Source: Reticulitermes speratus (Eukaryota; Arthropoda; Insecta; Blattodea; Rhinotermitidae). From it: 64,000 bases of DNA. Position numbers and translations under genes: made by a program. The stretch's first letter is position 1. Each line of letters starts with the position of its first letter. The notes beneath the pieces were generated by a model. That model worked only from the letters and a program-made list of their open reading frames with translations. It was not told where the DNA came from and ran no database searches. The DNA lies in assembly GCA_021186555.1 (NCBI GenBank), contig JAJKFL010000042.1, forward strand, positions 18,328,521 through 18,392,520, in the 5' to 3' direction. Below, piece after piece: positions 49,015-60,221 of this stretch.

Positions 49015-49985
49015 ATTATTTCCTAGTGAGCAACGTGTAAGTGAAAATTTGTTTCTTGCTTTAAATATGTTCCGAGATTACACATTGAGGTTTGTTTCAA
49101 CATGTAATAAAATGCATGCATTGCACTTCTACTGAACCATGTGTCAGCGCAAATGTCAGCATCAGGGCCCTCTATCGTTACTGAGGCTGATGTTAAGTGT
49201 TAGGATGGTTTTATAAAAGCGGACATCCATTCTGTTGTTCGGGTCAGCGCACAGTATGTTTCAGAATACTCGTGGTGCCGCTTTCGCTAATATAATGCAC
49301 GTCCCGCCTGTCAAAAATCTACATCTCTTGGAGAGAGAGAATGGATTACAGCATTTTTGTACTTTGTACCAACAAACACTTTCTGCAGTATAAGTTTATA
49401 CTCCATAAGTAGAATAATTTCTTTTAAATTGCGTAATTTTTCATGCAATTTATTTAGTCCACGTCAGTGTTCTTTGACATATCCTTCCATATCCTAAATC
49501 GGTCTCAGAACTCTACATTAAAGAAGATTATTATTTTTTAATTTTTTCTTGCTGCAGCGGTGCTCAACTTATTTAGGATTTTACTAGATGTTGTAAGTCA
49601 TGATAATCATGGCTGTTCTAATGGGATATCTTGTGAATTTTATCATCGTTTTGTATTTTCTGCAAATCCGTGAATCTCCAAAGAAATGTAATGACGTTAA
49701 AATTGTGGGCTGTGGTAAAATATTGTTTATTAAAAATGTGCATCATTCTGGTTATTTCCACACTTGCAAAAAACCCTACTCCATGTGATGCACTATATAT
49801 AACTAATCTGCACCAGTGGACTGAGCACTGAGGATAAATAAGAATTGCCATCAGTATTGGAGTGAAGGTACAGAAAACTTTGGCAGGTCAAACACGTCAC
49901 ACAATACGATAAGTTTGGTGAGATTTTAGAATGTTCACTTTCAGTCATAGGTCCAACTGTTCCATTCAGTTCAATTTTCTTTTTT
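49015..49985. other. Non-coding stretch
   Basis: Nothing recognised. Confidence 0.45.
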
Positions 49986-49989
49986 CTTA

Positions 49990-50120
49990 TACGGCGACTC
50001 AAGAGTCTAATCACCTATTACAAAAACAGAACAAATATTAAAAAAAAATGCAAACCAAATCAAGACAACAGCAAATCCCAAGACAAAACACAAGCACTTA
50101 TTACGATTAAAATCGGTCTA
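49990..50120 (+). repeat. Dispersed A-rich repeat, copy 2
   Basis: AGAGTCTAATCACCTATTAC, AAAAACAGAAC and AAATCAAGACAACAGC align with 40243-40345. Confidence 0.5.
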
Positions 50121-50194
50121 GTATTAAAGTGGCAGAGAATAGCAAGGAAAATTGTTACACACAGTTGTAACAAATACATCAAAAGAAAGGATAT

Positions 50195-50482
50195 GTAAAG
50201 GTAAAGTTCTCCCTAGAACGAACCATGAAGGCCCAGAGGGGGAGTAGAGGTATAGCTCTACTCTTTCTTTAACCCTGGCACTAGATGAGGGTGGGTGGTC
50301 AACTCCACGCCCCGACCGTTTTCTTCCGGGAAGGAGACCCGGTACCCATTGTTTAGGAGGCTGGGTGGGCCCCAGGGCCATTCTGGACTGGTGCGGAAAA
50401 TCTCGCCCCAACCGGGATTCGATTCCCGGACCGTCCAGCCCGTAGCAAGTCGCTATACCGACTACGCTATCCCGGCCCGAGG
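50195..50482 (-). mobile_element. Full-length tRNA-derived SINE
   Basis: The minus strand starts with a tRNA-like head: A box TAGCGTAGTCGG (50458-50469), B box GGGAATCGAATCCC (50413-50427). The body is the same as the truncated copy at 20190. AAGGATAT at 50187-50194 and 50483-50490 is a likely target-site duplication. Boxes are intact. A (TA)n tract follows at 50488-50501. Confidence 0.88.
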
Positions 50483-50679
50483 AAGGATATATATATATAT
50501 ATCGCTAATAAGAATATGCAATACATTTTAGTAAAGTTTAATGCTAACTTAATAATAAATTAAAAATCACTTCTAATCAATAATACGTATACATTTATAT
50601 ATAATTATTTATATTATAAAGTGAAAAACAAAAACATTAAAGCTGAAAACGATTTTAGTTTCAGATTTCAGTCTTCTGG

Positions 50680-50870
50680 GATGTGGCGCTGCGTCGCTGG
50701 ATAAATGGTCTGTGACGTATCGAAGGAACGTGTTGCCTTCATCTGCAATGTTACCAACTAATAACGACCTTGTACGATTGAAGGGGGAAGCGACAGCACG
50801 CTGGGGTTTCCTTCTACTTAGCGACGCAATGTCACATCTCAGAAGATCGGAATCCTTGAATATACCGCTG
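50680..50870 (+). repeat. XY-family repeat, X and Y parts
   Basis: AGTCTTCTGGGATGTGGCGC (X part), GACGTATCGAAGGAACGTGT, then CCTTCTACTTAGCGACG and AATGTCACATCTCAGAAGAT (Y part). The order is the same as in the minus-strand copy at 37995-38320. The ORF at 50712-50933 is part of the repeat. Confidence 0.65.
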
Positions 50871-50934
50871 TGTAAACCTCAAAACTCGCGAATGCTGTTA
50901 AATGGACTACTAAATCACAGTTACTTTGTTTAAA

Positions 50935-51640
50935 AAACCTGTAATGTGTTGAATTTCACTCTTGATAAGACAGTTTAATACATGAAAGTATTCACCTTCC
51001 GAGGTGAGGGATCCTAACTTAGACTCAGTTTCCACCCAAAGGGGTTATAGACTACCGCCAGTGTAGCCTCGCAGGCTCACGCTGGCACCGTCGTAGCCCT
51101 ATCAATCACGGTAGTTACTGCCACCATTCAATTTTGAATTTAACAACAGATTACTGACAACTGCTCTGCTCGTATGAAGTTTTCAATATATGATCTACAA
51201 ATTGCTTCTTAAACATATTCTGTGAGGAGAATCTTCATTAGCTACCTCTCTAGCTGGGAACTCAAGGACGCTGTTACGCACGGTATCACGCTCCTTACTG
51301 CTGACGCCTGCGTTCTTACTACGCTTGAGCAGTGGTATGGTCTGATTTATTAAATAAATTTATTACTGCAAGGGTTAAAGCTACGACAAATAAAATGTAA
51401 TTTACAACAAATTACAATATTACAGATTTATACATTTACTGAAATTGGTCAAATCAAAGTAAATAAGCTAATTGCCTTTTTTTTATTTTCGTTATGACCC
51501 AATACATTAAAGAAATTTTGAATTTAAACGTTAATTAATAATCTAAATATTATTAGCAAAATGTGCCCAATCTCGACGCGGAGAATTCTAAATAATTATG
51601 TACAACTCCAGTTACATTCAGTATAATTTACCTTGTACAA
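50935..51640. other. Non-coding stretch
   Basis: A GC-richer segment (51000-51120) with GTGTAGCCTCGCAGGCTCAC, which contains a small inverted repeat, has no recognised function. Confidence 0.4.
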
Positions 51641-51722
51641 TACAGGGCATACACAAAATAATGGTGCGGTTTCAAAAGAATTCACTATTGATACCGCACC
51701 ATTCTTTTGTGTATGCCCTGTA
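51641..51722. mobile_element. 82-bp palindromic MITE, copy 2
   Basis: TACAGGGCATACACAAAATA at the left and the inverse TATGCCCTGTA at the right, with GGTGCGGT / ACCGCACC inner arms. Same length and ends as 21295-21376, differing at several bases. TA at both ends. Confidence 0.88.
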
Positions 51723-51724
51723 TA

Positions 51725-54700
51725 ATGCGGACAAGTTTGTTTACACTTCATAATAAAACTTTTTCAGCAAAGAAGATGAGATCCGATCTCCACATATCGG
51801 TTGGAATTTAAGTAAGTGAGAGTGAGGACAATTACCTTCTGACATTAATAATGTCTGTTCTAGTGTTCTGTACAGAGTACTGAACTTTTGAGCAGAAGGC
51901 CACCTCACATGTAACATATATTAGACAATGTGACATGTAACTAAATGCAAGAGTCACTTAAAGTTCAAATAAATTTTCCATTCATTACAAAAGGAAAATA
52001 CTATCAAAATATTACTATTATTTTAAAAAGCAATAAGAATAAGAATTTCAAAACTATTATTACTCTAGGAAACATACTTGTCGCATTGCGCTGTCTTGTA
52101 TTTGAATATCTCATGAAATCATGCGTAGTAAGTACAAAGATTTACGCTGGCATAACTTGTTGGTTTAAATGTCTAGGTTTTTGTCTTTAACACGTACCAT
52201 AACCAGTTACATGTGTTCGTCAAATAGATTGAAAGTCACATTTGTGTATTGATATTTTTATATATTACGAAAAGTTTAAGAAATTTCGCCTCGGGTATTT
52301 TGACATTTGCCGTGCAGAAGTAGAGACCATAATATATTTAATGCCAATTGTTCTATCATTGAGATTATGAAGCATTACGGAAAATGTAAGTACGAATTAT
52401 GCAACTAGAGATATAGGAGGAAGTGACTGAGGACAGTGAGTGCGCATTTACGAGAATTAATATAGTGTGATAGAAATACGCAATACACTAAATGTGTGTG
52501 TGTACACAATACATAATTATTAATATAATAATTGCATGGATTAAACATGCAATAAGATTTCCAATCATACTTTACTTTTGAGGTATTTTGAATATTATGT
52601 TATTGAGTGCTACGAATAATGGATACTTTCCGCTATGCTCTCGCAAATAAACCACACATTCCGAGAAGCACAGTTAGAATCCCATTAGTGTGAGGTCATA
52701 TTTAATTGAATAGCGCTGTGTTTATTAAGGTACTGCACATGTCTACCTGTTGGAGAATAACCAGTTACTATGTGAAAAGTCCATCAAATAATTGACATAG
52801 TGTGTTAGGAATGTATGAACTCTTGACAGCTGCTTACTTATTATTCATGGTATTTTGAGTAATTAATCTTTCTGAATTTGTTGACTAATCTGGGAGCGTA
52901 GAAAGTCGTCGTTTTGCTGATATGAATGCGAAATTTTTAAATTATTTTTTTAATTGAGGATATGTACTGGAGAACAATTGATATTTTGGTCTTCTGGGAT
53001 ATGTTAGCGTGTATATATGTAGGTGATTACAAACTATTTGGAGAAAGTTCTGCCTTTAATTTGGGGCTACAGATGAAGAAGGGTGTGACAGTTTCAGGAA
53101 TTACTTGACCAAATGCGAAACTGCACTGTGTGAGAACTCTTGAGACAAGAGGATTAATAATCCTGTGGTTTTAAGTACTTATTAACAGGACGTAAGATCT
53201 GCACATTGTGTGTTACATGTACATATATGTAGCAGTTACTAAACTGTTTTTTGTATGAGTGTTATTGTTAAATTTATACAGTTTAAGCAAAGCAGGTGTA
53301 AATAATAAGAGATATACGTGATATCTGACCTCAATTGAATTGTTTATTTCGAAAATGTAACTTTTGACTTTTTTGAGAGGGGGTGGTGGTGGATTTTGCC
53401 TTTCTTCCGTCATAGTGCTCTCTCGGTCTATCATGTTCTCACCACGTTGGAAAAGGTAGCTTATGACAACATTTCTTTCATCTATAAAAACCGTTGTGAT
53501 ACTGCTGTTTAATTCTAAAAGGCCACAAATACAGCCTGTATATGTGGCATGTACAAGGACATGTTACTTTTTCGAAATAGCCGATTCAGTTATTGCATGT
53601 TGTAAAATACATAACTGTAGGTAGTTTAAAAAGAAACAAGCCTAATTCAGATTGCAAAAACTTTTAACTGAATATCTTCTTTCTGCAAGCCTTTCAGGGT
53701 CCTTTTCTAGACCATTTTTAAATATTTTTAGCATAGATATATTGATCCCATAATAGTTCCATACGAGTGTTAACTTTTAAGTTGAATGGTTTGTGTGCAC
53801 TACATAGAAATAAAGAGGAAGGTTCCATATGTTTTCTGCGTTTTAAGAAGAATAAACTATTCTTGCTTGAATTTAAATCTTTCCTGCCCCATCGTACGCC
53901 GCGTCAAGCAAAAACTGATGCTCGTTTCAGATACAACTTTATTGTGCTGAATGTTTCCCTCAGTCTCAACACCTGCTACAGTTGATTTAACGCAAATAAA
54001 TAAAACACGTAAATTCTCCGTTGAATATTTCCTCCCATGTTTGTACAGTTTTTGCGTTACTATAGGTGTTATTATTTTGTAAATTTCTGTATTTTTCAAC
54101 CTTGAGGCAAAAAATGCTCGCTGATCATTTTCTATTTGGTGAATCTTATGAAAAGGGCAGACGTATTAATTGTGTCACACAGTTATCATTATACACAAGA
54201 GAGGAAACTAGATAGCTTTACATAGAAAAGCTTTGTAATGTTTATGTCGCCATCTTTGTTAATGAAGCTAATATGTTTTCTGAAAAAAGAAACTACAGAA
54301 ATTTTCCCATTCTCCAGTCAATTCCTCACTCTTTGGTAATTGAAGCCTGGAAAACGTACCCGTTGATGATATTGTCCCGTGTTCTCGAACGTACGGTGTA
54401 TGACCCCTGAAAATAGTTTGGCGTCAAACTCGCACAATGTAAATTCCGTAGTAAGAAATTTCAGGAAGTGTTTTATGTTCTTTTGATGTGCTTATTACAC
54501 TGGGGACCCCTTGTTTAGGACATCACTCGAAGGAATACCATCACTAAGCTTACGGGCACTTATTAATATGTACATGTATTTAATAGTTGAGGTAAAATAC
54601 TGAAATATAATTCCGTATTTCTAACACAAAATTTGCAAATTTCAAACTGATTTCAGAAAATCTGTGTTTTGTTTACTTATTCGGAATCAGTTGAACCCGC

Positions 54701-54850
54701 AATCTCAGCACTCACATTCCCAAATTAGCCAGATTCTTTCTTCATTTGATTAGAGCCCTTTTAAGAAAGCTAAGTTTCTCATTGGATTAAGAATTTCCTC
54801 TCGTATTATGAATTTCTTCCTGTTTTCCACCTGCGCCTTTTAATAAAATT
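51725..54850. other. Non-coding stretch
   Basis: Nothing recognised on either strand. Confidence 0.45.
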
Positions 54851-54854
54851 ACCA

Positions 54855-54920
54855 CACGACGCCGCGTAATATCCCAGAAGAGCGCAGATCTCATCAATAT
54901 CGCGGCGGAAGCCTGAAATC
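54855..54920 (-). repeat. XY-family repeat (X part)
   Basis: The minus strand reads GGCTTCCGCCGCGATATTG, ATCTGCGCTCTTCTGGGATA, CGCGGCGTCGTGTGGTAAT, matching 33748-33800 and 11384-11440. Confidence 0.65.
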
Positions 54921-54924
54921 AATA

Positions 54925-57900
54925 GTAATTTTATTCATTTAAAAACGTCAGATTCATATATAAGATTCACTTTAATATTATCTTCCGATGTGCACATACG
55001 TCCCTTCCACTGTCATTTCCCTTTTCGTGTTCCTACTAACATTTCTAATGCATTTCTCATCTTTATCATGCGCGCTACTTGCCTCTACTAGCTCATTCTG
55101 TTTTTATATATATGGACTTTGATCTGCAAACAGCTTCGAATTCTGCAGTTAATTAAAATGCCACAAGCAAGAAACTGTTCACTGTTCGGTTTTACTGGCA
55201 GATAAAGTGAGAAGAGCGAAATGTGGAGATAGACAAGTCTTGATTGGTGAATACACATCGCATGGGAATGCACAGACACAGTGAGAATTAGACAGTACAG
55301 AAATATACCTTAATAATACTTTGCGTGCGCGTAAGGTGAAAAAATTCTTTGGACGACGGTCCTTGAAGAAGTTTAGTTCTTCAGACTAGAGGAGAGTAAT
55401 GTGCTTAGAGACAGTTCACACTGGATTTGTTATACAGGTGCAATATAGGTTTCGCTGGTTATTAAAATTTCTACAATATTTAAAAAAATATGAATTTCAG
55501 CAAGAAACATTTACTTTAGGTCTATGGCTTTTGGGATGTCGATATACACGCATATAGGTGGTGGGGTTTAAAGAAGAACTATCAGAACAGTGCTGCCCTA
55601 ATAAATAAAGAATTCGGAAAAAATAATATAAAACTCCTAATGGGATAAATTCATTAAATACTATATAAACATAAAGCGCTCTGTCCAATAAATATGCAGT
55701 CATATGTTTTATGAAAAACCACAGTTTATCAACTGGAACGGAGTTAAGAGACTCAAGAACTCTGAACACAACCATATGTGATCATTACTTAATGGTCCTC
55801 TGAATAGTAGCCACGTCCAAATGGGCTACACCATAAAAATTTTAATTCTCACATAGCCTGTGTCTGCTTCCTGTTCAGGTCACCATTTTAATTTTTGCTT
55901 CTTCAATAAAGTATATTTTAACTGAGTAATACAAACTTTGGCCCATAAGTATAATGGGGATTAAACATACAGCAGAAAACGCTATCAGAATATTTGCGTT
56001 AAAATAAAATCGTGACCAAATTGAAGTAATTTTTATTTTTCGACGCACGCCTTTGTTTTTGGTTTTGAGTATTAGGTATCACCTAAATACAAACAAAACT
56101 TAATGGCATTTGTGCGTTTAAAACATTGAATGTTCAATTGTTTGTCACCACATTCCCTCAGTTATCAGCCACTTTCAGGAGGAATGTCACGTTGTCAACA
56201 CTAGGCGGATTAGACAGTAACCGTAAACATATTTTTAAATAATTATTAGACTTCTCCATAAAAGGACATAGTTAACTTTTAAATGTCTCTAAATATAGTG
56301 GAATTAAACCATTTAAATATGACGTTTATCTAAATTTCGTAAGAAATATTTACTCGTGGGTTCTACCTCACAGATAACAGAGTCTGTCCCTACCATGAAG
56401 TCCAGTCTATTAATGCTGCTTAACTAAATGAATGGTGTCTAGTGTGAGAATCTTAGGAAATACGTACATACTCTCTATGAGCAAAGTTCAAAAGTTTCAG
56501 GTTACGTAGGTTACCTCTGGGATGTTAGAATTTCAAGTTCTTAGAAATTAAAAAAAAAAAAAATGTCGCAAGGCTTCCCCTTGTCATTAAACGAATATTC
56601 CTTCCGACAGATTTTTGCGTTTTATATGAAAAGAATTAGAGATTAATGCGAGGAATTTAAGAACATGTTTTACGCTTTTAACCACCATAGTCTGAATTTG
56701 ACTTACTTTTGCATAATGCCCTGTTTTTACTTACTTTTGCAGAACAATTCCAGATTGAAATGACAGCTAGGCCTGTGTGATGTATAAACAGTCTCAGAGA
56801 GGATTTCTAAGAATGTTCACTTTTTATATATCGTATCAGCTGCGGTCCTCGCTCCACCAATTCAGTAACACTATATTGGATTTCTGTTCATTATCCCCAT
56901 TTCCACCGGCAATGCTTGCAAGGTTAGCAAACATATTGGAATATACATCGCAGCATATACTCGTATAACTAAAGGTATTGCTTTATAGCTAAAGGCTTTA
57001 GACATGACAGCGATTTTAACGAAGTTACAGCTTGAGCATTACCGACGTCGAAGTAGAACTGTGTCTACATTCCAATCGATCTAGGTGTCTGCAGTATTTG
57101 CTTGGGATTAAGGGGCACGAATGATAATTTGTGCCCTTTCTGGCTCCTGCCATCTACGCGCAATCACATGGAGACATAGCGGTGGTGATGATTTGTGAAA
57201 GAACTATTAAGACAGTAGATGACTTGAGGGGCTGGGGAAAAGAACATGACGAAAAGTCCAGTCAGGATATGCAGTCCCGGATGACTCCCAGTTGCAAAGC
57301 AGGTGCGACAGTCCCAAGTTAACTGTAGTTTTTAACTAGAAACAACACATTTATTCTGTTAACGGAAATTAGGACGAACAGCTTAGTACGAATAGAATAT
57401 TAGACAATCTCGTAATGACCTCAGCCTTACTGCATGTTGCTTAAAGCCTGGGCTTCAATTTTCGGCAGGAACAGAGATTTATTTCTTTCCTGCCACGTGT
57501 ACGCTGACTCAGAATCTAACCCCGTGTCCTGTCCAATGTTTTTCCTGGCGGTAAAGCCGTAAAGTTTTCAAGCACCACACTTAAACAAAATCTGAAATAT
57601 ATTTTTGGAAATTAGACTAGTAGACAAAGATATGGATACTGATTTTCGTGCTTAACTTACATTTGCATTAATGCTTCATGTTTGTGTTTTATTATTAACT
57701 GTTTTTAAAACTTGTGACAAAGGCCTTATATTTAAATTTTTATAACATGTTCTCACCACCCTCTTTTTAATTTTTGTTGTTTTAAATTATCAATGTCATG
57801 TAATTTTTGACGTTTGTGATATACTTAATGTTTATTATTTTAAAGCATAACATTAAAAATGTAGCTTATTCTTTACCGAGCTCAAGCTCATAAAAACATT

Positions 57901-57965
57901 TAACACAAATAATCTTTTATATAAAAGAAAATAGATTTCCTTCATTTACTTGCTTGCAGAAGATT
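54925..57965. other. Non-coding stretch
   Basis: Nothing recognised; a 13-base A run at about 56551. Confidence 0.45.
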
Positions 57966-57966
57966 C

Positions 57967-58003
57967 CAATATATTTCGGCCTGACTCTCCATCTTTAGTG
58001 AAA
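57967..58003 (-). ncRNA. Hammerhead relic, solo
   Basis: Minus strand: CTAAAGA (for CTGANGA), TGGAGAGTCAGGCC, GAAAT, AT, ATTGG. Layout is right but both core boxes carry changes. Confidence 0.3.
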
Positions 58004-58004
58004 T

Positions 58005-59645
58005 GTCATAGACGTAACTCAAGTGATTACTGAGTAATTTTGCAGTCACTTATGTACGTGTATTAAGATGTGAAATATTACGGGCCTGAACATTTAAAAA
58101 TAGGGCAGTGTTTAAAAATTTAATGTTAGAGTAAAATTACGTAATGTTGTATTATGAACTATTTTGTTCTTTCTGGAACTTTGGGATCGGAGAGATAGAT
58201 AGAAGTACGTTACATCTGTAACTCCTAGAAGGACCAATCTACATACTGACCTATTCACCGATTAATACTAGAGAATTGGCTTAATTTGTAAGGTCCGCGT
58301 ACCATTAACCATTGAAGGAGCATCATACCGCAATAGAATGCATATCTCATCCACACCGCTTCAGAAACTTCTAAAATTCCATATATTCTCTACACTTTCA
58401 GATAAAGTCTTATAGGCTAAAGTTTTCAGTGATGCAGTCTTGTTAGACCAGACTTATTATCGTGTAATGCAAAGTGTGAGTTACGTCACTGATTCACTCA
58501 CCGATAAATTTAAGTGCACAGACCCGGATTCTGTCAGGCCTAATATCCGTAACGACCGGCTACAGGATCAGTGCCTGGTGGAGCAATGTCGTCTGCCCAC
58601 AGCACAGTGATCATACGGTCTGTCGGACGGGGCTTCCAGGTCGCGCTTGGATGCTCTCGGAACTCGGGATGACACGATTTATCATAGCTTTAATTGCTGA
58701 GGCTGTATTTTTGCTCTCTCTTTCCTCATGGAGGATGAAATATGCAGCGTTGATTTGTTCATTTTTATGTCAGTGCAGGAACTAAATTACCGTAAATGCA
58801 ATTCACGCAAGAGATACATGTACTTAATTGTATCTCAAGCGAAGAATAACTTTTTCATCAGAGACTGAGAGTGGCTGAAAGTTTCATCCGAAGCAGCAGG
58901 ACCAGTTATGGAAATATAGGCTAATAAGATACCACACAAAGAAGAAAAGAAGAGGTGCTACAAGATGTACGGAAAATGGCTTTAATGTCTCAAACTTACT
59001 CTTCACTGTCACGAACAAGAAAGAATTTTTGGGTATATGAAACTGTCTCTGACAAGCCACTTACAACTCTAAAATTGCAATCGTGTTGCATTTCGTTTCA
59101 ACTGAAAGAGGTAGTTTCGGGACGAAATTTCGGACGTGTTTAGAACGTTGAAGGATATAATATCGATCTGCACACCGAGGGTTTTGACACGAAATGTACT
59201 TTCATTTGTTACGTAAAAGCAGGTGGGGTTTAGTACATCAAATTCATTATTCATTATTATCCAGTCATGTGTTTCTTATACTGAGTTATTGGAAATGTCT
59301 TTAAACGAACTACAAATGAATAAAGGTCGCCTACATAGCGTTTATTTGTCTGTTGTTTGCATAACAATTCTAAATTAAAGGTAAAAGGTAACTCTGTTAT
59401 TCTTGGGCAGATCGAAATTAATATAAAAATGAATTTGTAGTTTCGTGAAAGCATTTTGATGGAATACAAACCACTTAATTAAACAAAAATTGTGGTGTTT
59501 TCAGTAGCTTACGGTCGTTCTTTTCTTCCCTCCCATTTCATGTTATGTGTTACATACTTCGGCTGGCACAGATACAATACTCAGGTAATTACAACGTTTT
59601 ACGGACTTACATAATGCATATTTCTTCCTCAATATGTTTTAAAGA
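58005..59645. other. Non-coding stretch
   Basis: A GC-richer block at 58500-58670 has no ORF or known repeat signature; otherwise nothing. Confidence 0.4.
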
Positions 59646-59649
59646 CCAA

Positions 59650-59700
59650 TCGTGAAATTGAGGATGACCTGAGATAGTTCGAAACATGTAGTTATATATA
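59650..59700 (+). ncRNA. Hammerhead-like motif, solo
   Basis: TTGAGGA (59658-59664; one base off CTGANGA), TGACCTGAGATAGTTC as stem II, GAAAC (59681-59685), AT, GTA (59688-59690). The second core box and cleavage triplet are intact; C3 is T. Confidence 0.45.
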
Positions 59701-59818
59701 ATAAATAGAATGTAGTTGTGTTTGGAGAGACATTGATTTAATTTTTATACTATTAACAACAAAGAGGGATGACATTTAAAAAAAACCAAATTTGTATTTA
59801 AGCCTCGTCACTGAAGTA

Positions 59819-60208
59819 TTTTCTTCTTCTTTCCATGGCGCAACAGCCCCTAGTGGGCTAAGGCCTCCTCATTGTCGAAGCTCAGACAAACCACACTCGG
59901 TAGGACTCCTCAGGACGAGTGACTAGCCCGACGCAAAAACCTCTACCTGACAACACACAACACTCACAACAGACATACATCCATGCCCCTGGCGGGATTT
60001 TTTTTTCCTCTCCGGGGTTTTTCCCCTTTGATCCATTTTTGTACTGTTTAAATCCTTTCGTCCTTCATGTCACTTTACGTTCCATGCTATCGTCCTTATA
60101 ACAAACACAACACAAACATCCATGCCCCCGGTGGGATTCGATCCCGCAATCCGAGCAGGTGAGCGGCCGCAGATCCACTCCTTAGGCCGCGCGGCCACCG
60201 GGATCGGC
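59819..60208 (-). mobile_element. tRNA-derived SINE with 13-bp target-site duplication
   Basis: The minus strand begins with a tRNA-like head containing TGGCCGCGCGGCCTAAGG (A-box region, about 60181-60198) and B box GGATCGAATCC (60134-60144). The far end holds ATGGCGCAACAGCCCC (plus). CGTCACTGAAGTA (59806-59818) and CGTCACTGATGTA (60209-60221) flank it, with one mismatch. Confidence 0.85.
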
Positions 60209-60221
60209 CGTCACTGATGTA

